This document shows, in pieces, positions 53,279-64,000 of a stretch of 64,000 nt of DNA. A program made the position numbers and the translations under genes. Origin of the DNA: Motacilla alba alba (Eukaryota; Chordata; Aves; Passeriformes; Motacillidae); assembly GCF_015832195.1 (NCBI RefSeq), contig NW_024037374.1:1984001-2048000 (forward strand), in the 5' to 3' direction. The notes beneath the pieces were generated by a model. The model saw nothing but the letters and a program-made list of their open reading frames with translations. It was not told the DNA's origin and searched no databases. Position 1 is the first letter of the stretch. Every line of letters starts with the position of its first letter.

Positions 53279-53530
53279 CTTTGGACAGGAATGGGGCTTC
53301 TGATAGGGAATAGAAGCAAAATTTGTTATCTTTATGGCGAGAGAGTTAGGGTTTTCTCCCTTGTTCCTTCCCCCCCCCCCCTTTTTTTTTTTTTTCCTAA
53401 TAAGCTAAAGATGGGGGGAGTGGATATAGGTTTTTTGGTAATAGACGAGAAAAGGGAATAATAAGGTTTTTTAGGGTATAGAGGGGTAAAGACATAAAAT
53501 TCATAGAACAATTTTGTGTTCAGGCTATAT
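53279..53530 (-). other. pol-env spacer with homopolymer tract
   Basis: Contains C12T14 on the plus strand (about 53370-53396), i.e. an A-run followed by a G-run on the coding strand. No gene. Confidence 0.5.
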
Positions 53531-54493
53531 CTAACTTCTGGCTAAATGCAGCAGAATGTTATTCAGCTTTCTGTTTTGTCTGCTGTCACGTGGTGGGACG
53601 GTCTTTCCTATGCATGTGGAGATTCGGCGACGTCTTCGTCTCCAGGCAGAGCTTGTTTGATTCTGAGGAGGACTTGTGTTTGACTCAGGAGGATTCTTGT
53701 CAGTGTTTGTAGCGGTAGTGTTTGCAGTGCCTAGGTATGGTTTGATGTTTTTTCCTGGGTACCATCTTGGACCTGACAGTAGTAAAACACACGCATACCC
53801 TCTTCCCCAAGTATCCAGTTGGAAAGGGCCTGTGATTTGATGTGTTTCTGGGTCCTTTACCAGCACAGGTGGTTTCTCAGTGAGCTTTGCTTGGGTGGTA
53901 TTTGCAAAGTGCCGAAGTATTGGTGGGTCAGGCTCTGATGTTGTACAGTTTAGGAAGCTGATGACATAGAGAGCCTTGCAAAGTCTTTCAGCTGGAGATA
54001 TGGCTCTTGTTTCTCCTTGCTGCTGATTGAGGACTCTTTTGAGGGTTTGATGTGTCCTTTCTATGATGGATTGTCCTGTGGGGTTTGCAGGTATGCCTGT
54101 CTTGTGTTCTATTCCCCACTCACTGAAGAACTCTTTTGGCTTACGAGAGGTATAGGCAGGTCCATTGTCTGTTTTGATCTGCTTTGGTACTCCCAGGGTA
54201 GCAAAGGCAAGGAGGAAGTGCTTTATGGTGTGCTGTGCAGTTTCTCCTGTATGTGATGATGCAAACACTGCTCCTGAAAATGTGTCGACCGATACATGCA
54301 CGTGTTTTGACCTTCCAAAGGTTGTGAAGTGAGTTACATCTGTCTGCCACAGCTGGCAGCTGTTCAGACCTCAAGGATTGACTCCCGTCCCTATAGATGG
54401 TATCTGGTAGTTTTGACAGCTCGGGCATGTGGCAACAATAGCTTTTGCCTGCTCTTTCGAAAGCTTGAACATTCTGATAAGGGCAGGTACATT
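53531..54493 (-). pseudogene. Beta-type integrase
   Basis: Same frame as the RNase H segment. CPSC of the zinc motif is at about 54426-54415; a TGA stop near 54378; DDE core: D near 54350 (TDVTHF), D in KTDNGPAY (about 54175), E in SIIERTHQ (about 54065). The C-terminal domain has a GPRWYPGKNIKPY block (about 53773-53735), then a Thr/Asn/Pro-rich and Arg-rich tail to 53531. Two stops break the N-terminal part; the core and tail (257 codons) are open. Confidence 0.8.
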
Positions 54494-55207
54494 TTAAAGA
54501 AAAAATGCATGTGACAACTTTGCCTGGGCAAAGATGTTAGGGACATTAGCAGTTTCCACTGCCATGGCTAATGCATCCGCTTTCCTGTTCCCTTCTGTGA
54601 TGATTCCTGGGAGGTCGGTATGTGACCTCACATGCATTATGTGATAGGGTTGCTTTCTGTTGGAAATTAGGCGTGTTAATGCAGAAATCAATTGATGTAA
54701 CTTTGGATTGGAAAGGTCTTTGAGAAGAGCATGTTCTGCTCTCATAGCTATACCAGCAACATAAGCCGAATCTGTGACCAAATTAAAGGGCATATCTTTG
54801 AATTTCTCAAAGGCTCTGACAACAGCTGCTAACTCTGCAATCTGTGGAGATCCCTCCACTATTTCAATATCAGATTCCCATTTTTGGGTGTTAGGGTCTT
54901 TCCATGTCATTACCGACTTGTGGGATGACCCTGAGCCATCTGTAAAGATGGTTAGAGCTTTGAGAGGAGTCCTGCTTTGGACTAATTTTGGGGTCAAGTG
55001 AAAGGTCACATCCCGATTAAAAAGTTTGTGTTTTGGGATATGAACTGAAATTTGGCCTGTATAGCTATCTAGGGCAAACTGGAGACTCTCATTGGTCTGA
55101 AGCAAATGCTCCAGGTCCCCAGTGGTCAGTGGCAAGTATATGCATGTGAACTCACACCCTGCAAGAGAGTGGAGGCAGGATCTAGCCTTTTTTATTAGAT
55201 GTGCCAT
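54494..55207 (-). pseudogene. Beta-type RNase H
   Basis: 237 open codons. Catalytic residues: D in FTDGSG (about 54940), E in IAELAAV (about 54834), D in VTDSAY (about 54773), D in RKADALA (about 54575). Runs into the integrase zinc domain and stops with TAA at 54494-54496. Confidence 0.83.
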
Positions 55208-56391
55208 GATTTCTTGGAAGGTGGTAATTGTCTTTTAGGTTGGTTATTTGTAAAGATCCACTCCAGGATCAGCAAAGGGTCTTGAAGCTGAGTGTTCCAC
55301 TGGAAAATCAGTCCATAGAACCGAGGTGCTTTTCCCAAAATGACGAACTGGAAGAGCAGGCTGGGCTCAAAGCGATGAGCTTTGCGTGAAGACAGGGCTT
55401 CTTGGACCTTGGTGATGGCATCTCGGGCCTCTGTTGTAAGAGTACATGGGGAGTCCAGATCCTCGTGGCCACGGAGAAGGTTGAACAGGGGAGCGAGGTC
55501 CTCTGTTTTGATTCCTAGCAGGGGATGCACCCAGTTAATGGATCCACACAGGCTGAGTAAGTCCCTCAGGGTTTTTGGGTCATGTCGGATGGTGAGCTGC
55601 TGGGGTACTATGGTCCTTTCCCGGATCTGGAATCCAAGGTAAGTCCATGGGTTGGTGTACTGTATTTTGTCCTCACGGATCTCAAATCCTGCCTTTTCTA
55701 TGGTTTCAATAGTCTTTTTAACTGCTTTGTCCAGGTAAGCTTTTTCTGATGCACAAATCAGGATGTCATCCATATAGTGGTGGATGATTGCCTCTGGGAA
55801 TAGGTTCCGGACGGGAGACAGGATGTGAGCAACATACCACTGGCATATAGTAGGACTGGACTTTAATCCTTGAGGTAGGAAATGCCAATGATGTCTCTTA
55901 AGTGGAGCCTCTCTGTTAAGAGATGGCACGGAGAAGGCAAACCGTGGAGTGTCGAGAGGGTGCAGAGGTATGCTGAAGAAACAGTCTTTAATGTCTATGA
56001 TAGCAAGTGTCCAGTCTCTAGGCAGCATCAATGGGGAGGGCAGGCCAGGCTGTAAGGGGCCCATGTCCTTGACAACTTCGTTGATTTTGCGAAGGTCATG
56101 CAGGAGCCTCCACCTGTCCGTTCCAGGATTTTTCAGTACAAAGACTGGAGAGTTCCAAGGGCTGGTGGTGTCAACGATGTGGCCTTTGGTTAGCTGTTCT
56201 TCCACGAGAGCTTGTAGTGCGCGCAGCTTTTCTTCGGAAAGGGGCCACTGCTCGATCCAGATCGAGTCATGGCTTTTCCAGGTGAGCCGAGGAGTATCTG
56301 GCAGTGCGCGCTCCTCAGTGGCCCCAGTTAGAAATCCTGGCTGGGAATACGTAGGGAAGCCCTCCATTGGGATAGAATGTCCCCTCCCCAA
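55195..56391 (-). pseudogene. Beta-type reverse transcriptase, long open frame
   Basis: 398 uninterrupted codons. Palm motifs: SPWNSPVFVLKN, RLLHDLRKIN, IIDIKDCFFSIPL, FLPQGLKSSP, and the catalytic YMDD (about 55762-55773). Thumb and connection follow. Ends at a stop at 55195 where a one-base frame change leads into RNase H. Class II (betaretrovirus-like) by motif style. Confidence 0.85.
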
Positions 56392-56992
56392 AGGGTGATG
56401 GGGGCCCTTACCATGAATGGGCGGATGGTTGCCAGCTTGCCTTCAGGCCCTTCGACAAGAACGTTGTTCTTGCTCCGCATGGACACTGTGGCTCCACCGA
56501 TCCCTGAAATCATGCCTGGCACTGGCTGTAGATCCCAGTGTGCTGGCCACTCTGAGCGAGCGATGATGGTCACGTCAGCACCGGTGTCCAGCATCCCTGG
56601 CAGGTGGATCTTTTCTCCTCTGCAGGTGAGACCACACTCGATGGTAGGCTTACTTGGTCCCACAACTTGTGCCCACATTGCTGTAGGGTTGAGAGGAAGC
56701 TGCTCCCTGTGATTCTTTGGGTGTAGAAAAGCCTGTGCAATTGGAGTTCCCTTTGAAAGAAAATATGGTAAGTCCGTGCAGTATACACCTGGACAAAGAT
56801 TTCTTGTCCTGAGTGCACTGTTTGCACCTTTGGAACAACAAAGATCTCGTTTGGGCTATGGACAGTGTCACCTATAATTAAGATGTTAGAAGGACTGCAT
56901 TTTGGCCCACGTTTGCCTGTGGGAACACGATAAACATCTTTAATTTTAAAGTCAATGGACAGAGCAGTTACCAGCTGGCGTCTTGTTCCCAT
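56328..56992 (-). pseudogene. Beta-type protease and upstream domain
   Basis: Protease frame 56678-56328 with catalytic LDTGADVTII (about 56590-56560) and a GGD-type end motif. Upstream frame 56992-56570 encodes a region with VHSGQEIFVQVY words, possibly a degenerate dUTPase-like or linker domain as seen in some betaretroviral pro genes; the frame shift between the two lies near 56760. Assignment of the upstream domain is weak. Confidence 0.65.
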
Positions 56993-57159
56993 CAGTGTCG
57001 CTCCGTGTGTTGGACCCTCTTCAGGTGTTCTGGAATCTCCCGGGGTGGTGCGTGGATGGGTCTGGGTGGCCTTTGATTTGTTGTCATAGCCCGGGGCTCC
57101 ACCGGGCTCCGAGACCTGTTTCCCGAATACGGCTGGTAGCGTGGCTGGTGCTGGGGCCT

Positions 57160-58494
57160 TCAGTAGGTGTAGTCAGGGTACCGGGCAGGCGGCCTGTCTG
57201 GACAGTCCCTCATGAAATGTGTCAAATCACCACAGTACAGGCAGCGAGCCTGGTCTTTAGAAGCCATAACTGCATATGCACCAGAAACTCCTTCAGCAAT
57301 ACCCTTAGAAACTGCTTCTGCCACTGTATTTTCACTGGACAAATGATGTGTGCAGCTTTCCAGCATTTGCTCTATGGCAGGTTCTGTGTCCAGGGGTAGA
57401 GCCCTTAGAATTGTTTTGCATTTTTCATTAGCATTACTCATGACAAGTTTACACAACAGTTCTTTTCTTGCTTCTGTGCTCTCTATCTGTTTTTCTAGAG
57501 CATCTTTAACTCTATCCACAAATTTGGTAAAGCTCTTATCTACTCCTTGTTTAATATTAGAAAAAATGTTGGGAAGGAATGGAATCATCTGGGGTAAGAA
57601 GTAAGGAGGTTTTTGCTGCCATAGCCAAGTCTTGCAATGCTTCCTTAGGTAAGGTGTCAGCCTGATCATTAGGTTTCTGTAAATCCCCTTCACCAGCTAG
57701 CTGTTCGACTGTAAGATCTGGCCTATCAGCATTTTTAGCATATGAATCTGATAATGTTTTCAATAGAGGGCAGGGACGGCGGCAGGGGAGATAAGAGAGC
57801 CCGCGGCAGGGGAGGAGGGAGCGATCGCAGAGGTAGAGGGGGCTGCGGAGGGGGTGGGGTGCACACAGGATTCCACGGGTTGCACAATTGGCAGAATGGG
57901 ATTCGTGCTTGCTGCGTCCAGAGGGGAAGGCAGGGGCAGGGTGGACCGCGCGGACCCCGCAGGCGCGGCGGGAGGGGTGGGGAACGGCACGAGGTTTGTA
58001 TTTCCAGTTTCTAGCAGAGGGGTTGGGTGTGAGTTGGGAGCAGAGATGGTATTAGGACCCAGGGAAGGAGAGGCTGCAAGGGAGAGCTTATCAGCACAAT
58101 TTGCATTTTAAGGGTCTGGTGAGAGAGATAAGGTTGTGTCTCTGTCTTTCCCTGAGGTGTTAGTAAGAGAGGGGTTTTTGTTAACTTTCTCTACGGCTTT
58201 TGTTATAATATGAAATATAGGTATGTAACCAGTTACAGAAAAGTCTTCTTTGGACTGTGAGAGAAAGAGTCTAAACCCAACTTGATCTCAAAAGGAATCT
58301 AGAGTTATGGTGTCTGTAGTAACATCAGGGAACTGGAGGATTATCCATGTTATAAACTTTTTCAGATTTAATTTTGAAAGATTACCTTTAGAAAAAGAAA
58401 AGTTGTTAGTGGATAGGATTTCTAGGATTAGTAAATATATTACTCTCTTTTTATCCTGGGATCTTTTACTGAGTTTAGATCCCATTATTCCCAT
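57160..58494 (-). pseudogene. Beta-type gag
   Basis: Matrix start at 58485 (MGSKLSK, a myristoylation-type MG start; an ATG three codons earlier at 58494 is less likely), stop at 58288-58290. A Pro/Ala/Ser-rich region is at 57990-57760. The next part is read in another frame (57763-57557), and the original frame resumes for the capsid C-terminal domain with the major homology-like block (QGVDKSFTKFVDRV, about 57545-57505) and a zinc knuckle CLYCGDLTHFMRDC (about 57247-57206). Stop at 57160. The two frame changes cancel each other. The capsid N-terminal domain seems shortened. Confidence 0.75.
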
Positions 58495-58806
58495 TCCCTA
58501 CCAGCAGAAAAAAGAGGAAAAAAAAGAAAAAAAAACTAAAAAGGGACCCAAGAAAAACTTTTTGCGCGCAAGAAAGGCTGTTTTTTAAAACTTACACTTT
58601 TTCAGCCAGATGTGGTTCTAGAGTCTGCTGGTAGGTGGTTTTGCTATATCAGTCTCCTCGGGCACTTGTCCAGCTGTCAAAGCGAGGGTTGACTGCGAGC
58701 CCCTCCGAAGCAGTCTTTCTAAACCTTAAGTCTTACGTCTTCTGGGGTTTGACGATCCAAAAGCAGTACTATTTCAAAATGAAATGCTGTTCTCCAGGGT
58801 TTTTCG
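57994..58806 (-). other. Beta-type gag gap and leader
   Basis: 57994-58287 is decayed gag between matrix and the Pro-rich region. 58495-58806 is the 5' leader between PBS and gag start, with an A-rich run at 58500-58560 (T-rich on the coding strand). No additional gene. Confidence 0.5.
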
Positions 58807-58824
58807 TCCTGGTTCGGTGCACCA
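58807..58824 (-). other. Beta-type provirus primer binding site
   Basis: TGGTGCACCGAACCAGGA on the minus strand, a few bases (TTAAATT) after the LTR. I cannot assign the tRNA with confidence. Confidence 0.45.
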
Positions 58825-58831
58825 AATTTAA

Positions 58832-59343
58832 TGCTGCTGGCTGGGCTATGGGGTGTACCCAGGAGCTGCATCAAAGCCAGATAGCATAGCTCTGAGGGGG
58901 GCTAGTCAGCCCAAGCTCTAGCAGCACCTCCAGCCTGCGCCTTAGCAAGCCTTTAGTGATATTCAGCTCATGAGTGATTTCAGCTCGTGGGCTTGCTAGG
59001 CTCAGCTGGGGCATGCAGCAGGCATTCAAAAGACCAGGAAAAGATGAGAGGAGAGAGGCTGGGTGAAGTATTCTGCAGCAATGTCCTTTATTATCTTCTT
59101 CCTGCATAGGGGTTCAGTGAAAGCTCTTCTCTGATGAGCCGGGCAGAAACAGGGCAAGAGGGGATCAGGAATTGTCCAATGGTAAGGGTTAAAGGAAAGT
59201 GACCTATAGGCTTACAGAGAGAAAAGCAAGGGTCCGAGAGCAGGAGAGAGGGGCTCCTATTGTCCGGTCATCCTGACTCAGCATTTTGCCTGTCTTAGGC
59301 CTCCAAACGCCAAGGAAGGTTTGGAGGGCCTGCACCTGCTACA
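58832..59343 (-). repeat. Beta-type provirus 5' LTR
   Basis: About 512 bases. On the minus strand begins TGTAGCAGGTGCAGGCCC and ends CCAGCCAGCAGCA; AATAAAGGACATTGC near 59088. Resembles the left LTR in overall plan and short blocks but with frequent differences and indels. Confidence 0.7.
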
Positions 59344-59379
59344 GAGAACCTAACAGAGAATCAACCACTCCAAGGTGGA

Positions 59380-61060
59380 AAAGAGTTGCACATCGATGGA
59401 TCTTCACAGGTAATAAAGGGGCACAGGGTATCGGGGTGCGCTGTAGTGGATGAAGGATGAGAGGCCACAGAAAAGTCACCTTCCAACTGGTCAGCCCAGC
59501 GTGTGAGCTGTATGCCCTAAAGCGAGCTCTGGAAATATTGGCACAGGAAAGGGGAACAACATATACCGACTGAAAATATGCTTTTGGAGTAGTGCATACC
59601 TCTGAAAAAATTTGGGAAGACAAGGGGCTATTCAATTCAAAGGGAAAGGGACTGATTCACGAAAAAATTTGTCTCAGAAGTGTTAGAAATCTTACAATTA
59701 TCAGAGGAAGTAGCAGTGGTATATGTTGAAGGACATCAAAAAGGGGCGACTCAGGAGGCGCAAGGGAACAATTTATCTGATTTAGAAGCTAAAAATGCAG
59801 CTGAAAAAGAGACAGAAAAACTAATACTAGTATTAACAGCCATGAGAGAAATGCAAAAAGTCCAGAAGAGGAAGAACTTAAAAAAGGAGCCAAGAAAGAT
59901 AACAAAGGGAAGTGGAGATTAGCAGATGGGAGGCAAATGTTGAATAAACCCTGGCTAAGAAAATGCTAGAAGGCATACATGGAACAACACATTGGGGTAC
60001 AAAAGCACGGAGTGATCAGTTTCTGAGGGATTGGGGATGCATAGGAATTTTCAGAATGGCTAAGCAAGTAACTGAATGGTGTGTGCTATGTCAACAAGTG
60101 AATAGGAAGGTCATGAGGAAAACATCCAGGTGAGGGCAAGAACTAGCATTGCAGCCCTTCCAAAACATCCAAGGAGACTTTACCAAGCTTCCCTAAATGT
60201 ACAGCAGTGGAAGTTTTTGCCAGTGATAGTAGATCACTTGACTATATGGGTGGAGGTGGTACCCACTGTGAAAGCCAGTGCCAGTGTTGTCAGTAAAACA
60301 CTTCTAGAATCAATCATTCCCCAATATGGGATGGCAAACAGGATTGATTCAGGCCAGGGAACTCATTTCACATGGAAGATATTGCAGAAAGTTGTTCAGG
60401 CCCTGGGAGTAAAATGGGAGTTACATACTCCATGACATCCACAGAGTTCTGGGTGTGTAGAGAGGATGAATCAAACTCTGAAAAGAGCTCTAGTTAAGCT
60501 AATGATTGAAACCAAAATGTTGTGGATAAAATGTCTCCCTTTGGCCTTCTTAAGAATTAGAACCAAACCCCAGTCAGATCTGGGGGTCTCACCCCATGAA
60601 ATGATGTTTGGGTTACCCTTCCTGACCTCACCCCAGAAGGTTGCCACCTGTGAGGAAGGGGAAACCAATGCCAAGAAATATGTTCTGTCTAGAGCACAAA
60701 CCTTAGAAGGGCTAAGACATAAAGGGGCAATTCCTCAAACTACCACCCTGGATTTCAGAATCCATAATATTAATCCTGGGGATTGGATGATGATTAAGTC
60801 ATGGAGAGATCAGACTCTAACTCTCCAGTGGGAAGGTCCCTTTCAGGCACAGCCCACCACCGAATCGGCTGTGTGAACTGCAGAGTGGGGATGGACTCAT
60901 GGCAACAGAGTCAAAGGCCTGACAGAAGAACCCAAAGAGTGGACTATAACATCCAGGCTGGGTGAAACGAGATTGACTTTCAAGCAGAGACTGAAGGCAA
61001 CCAGAAAGACAACAAGATGCCCAAAAAGTAGAGTCAAGCTTCCACCAACTAGTTTGAGAA
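59380..61060 (+). pseudogene. Class I ERV pol (RNase H and integrase), copy B
   Basis: RNase H start near 59390 with a stop-laden frame, its end at 59680-59922. Integrase: CVLCQQ (about 60080), then 60130-60435 with DHLTIWVEVV, DSGQGTHF (second D, then Gly for the usual Asp/Arg) and 60466-60876 with MNQTLK and the ALLRIR-like block. Stops at about 60132, 60433 and 60874. Open over longer distances than copy A in places. Confidence 0.78.
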
Positions 61061-61611
61061 CTGTCTTCCTGTTTTCATGAGTGAGAATTACCAGCATCTG
61101 GTGAGGGGAAGTACACAAGGGACTGAAAAAGGTAATGGAACAGCTTCTTTAAGAAAATAAGACAAAGGAAGGAGGGCAAGACCAGGTGTGGCACTTTGTT
61201 CACCACCAAGAACATTCCATAGCCCTGCTGTGGGTAGCAACCCTGTAGGCATGGTAACGTAGGGATAAAAGGCGATACTGGACCTCTGTCATTCCTCAGT
61301 TGTCTTTTAATACAAGAGGAACTAGAGGGCAGGACCGAGTCAGCCTCTGTACTCACCCCTAAGGTACACTGACTATGGGCAGCAGCCACACAGGCACGGT
61401 AGATGGGAGTCAAAGCCATGCTGGACCTCTGTGATGCCCTTTTGTCCATTCCAAATAAGTGTGTCTAAGGAAAACCTGAGATTTTTTTTTCCTGTTCCCA
61501 CTGTCCTTGCCCACATCAACAGATGCTGGTATGACTCATTCAAGAGAGAGAGAATTTTTTTTTTACTTAATTGTTCAAGCAAAATGACTTATAGAAAAAG
61601 AAAAGGGGGGG

Positions 61612-62035
61612 TGTTTTAGATGAGTAATCCTACAGTTGACTGTCGCAATTAAAGGGTGAATATTAAGTATATGTTAAGAGAAGTTTTGTAGATGTATAGT
61701 TATCTTTCCCCTCTGCCTTGAATTGTTATCACAGGATGGATGTTTTAGTCAGGGCATTTGGGAGTGTCAGCTTGCTACTATGGCAGCACCTGACCTCCAA
61801 TCAGGGTGTAAGAAAGTGATCTCCACTACTGGACGGTGAAGAAGGAGTTGATTGACAAGACTTTGGGAGGGGCTAGAGGTGTAAAAGACAAAACATCCAT
61901 TTTGTAGATGAGTACATGGTAACGGAATCCTTTGCTCCCGGCGCTGTGTTCTTTTCTTTATTCAGTCTTCTGTTGTATTTTGATAAGGTCTTAATAAACC
62001 ATTTAAATTTTTAAAAGTGAAAATTGTTTCTCACA
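61612..62035 (+). repeat. Class I ERV LTR, copy B
   Basis: 424 bases starting TGTTTTAGATGAG after the purine tract AAAAGGGGGGG and ending TCTCACA. TTAATAAACC near 61991 keeps the AATAAA that copy A has lost. Confidence 0.77.
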
Positions 62036-64000
62036 TGGGGTTTGGGAAATGTGAGACAAGGTTGTCCACACTGGGTCAGCTCCAAGGTACAAATTCTCTG
62101 ACCTGGCAAGACCTCCATAGAAGCGGCCCTACATCAATACCAATCAAAGAATGTTGCAATCAGCTCTTCTCTAAAGAGAACAGTAATAAAATATACTCTT
62201 TAAAATAAGATTACATATTTCTTAGAAGCTCTTTGAAATATTTCTCCATAACTGTCAAAGGAAAACTTCCTAATGAACTGCATTAGAGCAGAGGCAAGTC
62301 AAGGAATAGAAATGGTTTGTCAGGACTTTCTTGATCCTAATGAGCCCCGTGGTGCATTTGGAGCTGAGCCCTTGAACTTCAGGGCCTGAGAGGAGATTGC
62401 ACAATCCTTTCCAGGAGTCTAAGTCAGAAGAAACTCCAGAACTGTCCCAAAGCATGAATGGGTCCCACGGAGGCCTATCCCCAACACAGGCAGCCCATGG
62501 ACTCCTTGGAGGAGAGAACTGGAGGCCAGGATGGCACAAAATCCTCTCAGAAGCCTCAGTGTGGAAAGGAAAATCCAAAGTATGTTAAAAACTTTGAGTA
62601 TCTCAAAGTATTAATGAGCCCCACTGAGTGTCAGTACAAAGCTCTCAAGGGACTCGTTAAAGCAGATAATTTGGGCCATGATTGCACAAACCTCTCACAG
62701 AGTCTGTACCAAAAGGGAAACACCGAGTACCTGAAAATAACTGAACTACCTTGAAGCATTCATGAGCCCCACTGAGTGTTGTTACTGAGAAAGAACCTCA
62801 AGGGACTAATTACAGCAGATTATTGGAGGCCAGGATTGCACAAACCTCTCAGAGACTCCAAGGCAAAAGCCAAACCCAAAGTCCTTTGAAAAGCCTGCAG
62901 TCCCTGGGAGCATGAAGGAGCCCCCAGGGCCATTGCTGAGCAAGGCTCCCCAGGGACTCCTTCCAGCAGATCCTTGAGGCCACTGGCATGTGGGCTAGGG
63001 GGGGATGCTGAGGGCAGGACAAGGGGCTGCCAGTGGCCAGCCTGGCTGGGGCTGTGCCAGGAGGCCCCAGTGCCTCAGGACAAGGTGTCTCCTGCCAGCC
63101 CTTGGTGGCACAGACCCTGCTGTGCCCCAGGGCAGCAAGCCTTGGCTTCTCTTTGTCCCCACCTGTCATCACTGCCTGCAGCTCTCTGCTCTGCCTGGGG
63201 CCTGGGGACACTTTCTCACTCGTGTCCCTCCCTGGGACCCATTAAAAGTGCAAGAAACTTTGGAGTGTGATTCTGACTTGGAGTTCTGGAGAGGTTTCTT
63301 CAGCTGCCTCTCAGGGACTGATGTTCAGGGCCTGAGCACAAAGCCCCAGAGGGTCATTAAAGTCCTTGTGCTGTGGCTGTGCTGCTGGGCTGGGCTGCTG
63401 GCACAGAGGCAGCTGCTGGTAACCAAGAAGAGCTTGAAAAGCACATTTCTCTTGCTGAGCAGCTCTTCTGCCAGCCCAGCAGGGCTGGGGCACTGCCTGC
63501 AGCCAGCCTGGGCACAGCACAGAGGCACAGAGAGCTTCAATCAGTCAGGGCTGGGAAGGTGCTGAGAAGTGCCTGGGGCAGAATCCCTGCCAGCCCTTGG
63601 CACAGGAACCTCTGACTGCAGGACAATACAGCTGCAGCTCCTGCAGTGATCTCCTACAGCTGCAACATCCCAATGCCTACAGACCCTGTGAGTACATTCT
63701 CTGATTGTCTCTTGTGCAGAGCAGCCAGGGGTGCCCAGGGCTGTCCTGCAGAGCAGGCTCCTGCAGCCCAGGGTGCTGTGCTGGGGCAGGGACTCTGCTG
63801 CCTGCCAGGGACAGCTCTCAGCCAGCCCGGGGAGCTGCTCCCAGCGCTGGGGAGAAGCTGTGGGGGGAAGGAGCCACCCTGAGCAGGGCAAGTGCTGCTG
63901 CTGAGAGGGGATGGCTGGGGCAGGGCTGCTCCCAGCTCCCGACCAGCCTGGGCACAGCTCCGGAGGACACTTCCCAAAGAAGGTAAGCCTGGGATTGCTG
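62036..64000 (+). repeat. Receptor-flanking segment, copy B, cut by window end
   Basis: Matches 6767-8425 in the same orientation and 36127-34150 in reverse. Past the GTGAGT donor-like site at 63688 it follows arm R (ATTCTCTGATTGTCTCTTGTGC) and not arm A. A second donor-like AAG|GTAAG is at 63979-63984. The long frames (for example 63005-63565) are the same shadows as in the other copies. By analogy a receptor gene should lie just right of the window. Confidence 0.75.

Larger units (their letters stand above)
51547..59343 (-). mobile_element. Betaretrovirus-like (class II) provirus with alpharetrovirus-like env
   Basis: Minus-strand provirus: right LTR (5'), PBS, gag with a beta-type matrix and one zinc knuckle, a protease region, RT of YMDD type, RNase H, integrase, env with alpharetrovirus-like TM, left LTR (3'). 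The two LTRs match only partly and the flanks (GGC left, GAG right) show no duplication; the right flank is class I ERV pol, the left flank a 187-bp repeat. Long parts of pol and env are open. Confidence 0.85.
59344..62035 (+). mobile_element. Class I ERV remnant, copy B
   Basis: Second copy of the element at 4410-6766, including more of RNase H on the left (HIDGSSQ near 59395). The beta-type provirus adjoins it at 59343. The LTR is 61612-62035. Sequence right of the LTR is the receptor-flanking segment, as in copy A. Confidence 0.83.

Overview
The window looks like nuclear DNA of a bird, most likely a songbird (passerine). It holds CR1 LINE fragments, olfactory receptors of the bird-expanded OR14-like (gamma-c) group, ERV-L, gammaretrovirus-like and betaretrovirus-like endogenous retroviruses, and GC-rich low-complexity DNA with 37-bp and TGATGTCACA minisatellites. 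There is no operon structure, and I recognised no host gene other than the receptors. The species call is inference; no marker in the window fixes it.

Layout, left to right. 1-4409: 3' part of an ERV-L provirus (+) with its 3' LTR, which abuts a class I ERV remnant (4410-6766). 6767-13045: arm A of a large inverted duplication, carrying an intact OR14-like gene (9947-10876, +) and ending in a CR1 3' end. 13046-30650: spacer of minisatellites, a ~187-bp repeat, solo LTRs, CR1 pieces and a second, nested inverted repeat (13.4-16.1 kb against 24.7-19.2 kb). 30657-36127: arm R, the mirror copy, with a second OR14-like gene (32572-33489, -). 36351-37296: minisatellite and a solo LTR (-).

37309-51366: a second ERV-L element (-), internally deleted, interrupted by a full-length gammaretrovirus-like provirus (39855-48719, +) with indistinguishable 439-bp LTRs and a 4-bp target duplication. 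51547-59343: a betaretrovirus-like provirus (-) with an alpharetrovirus-like env and two poorly matching LTRs. 59344-62035: a second copy of the class I remnant. 62036-64000: a third copy of the receptor-flanking segment, cut by the window edge.

The most interesting object is the gammaretrovirus-like provirus at 39.9-48.7 kb. Its env reading frame encodes, between the signal peptide and the rest of the surface subunit, two consecutive segments with immunoglobulin-like sequence signatures. Its coding regions carry many TAG/TGA stops and a changed integrase catalytic residue, all of the kind produced by G-to-A editing, although the LTRs look newly inserted. Its leader has two tandem stem-loops, one with a UUCG loop. 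All viral reading frames here are broken except some long open segments; the two olfactory receptor genes are the only clearly intact host genes.
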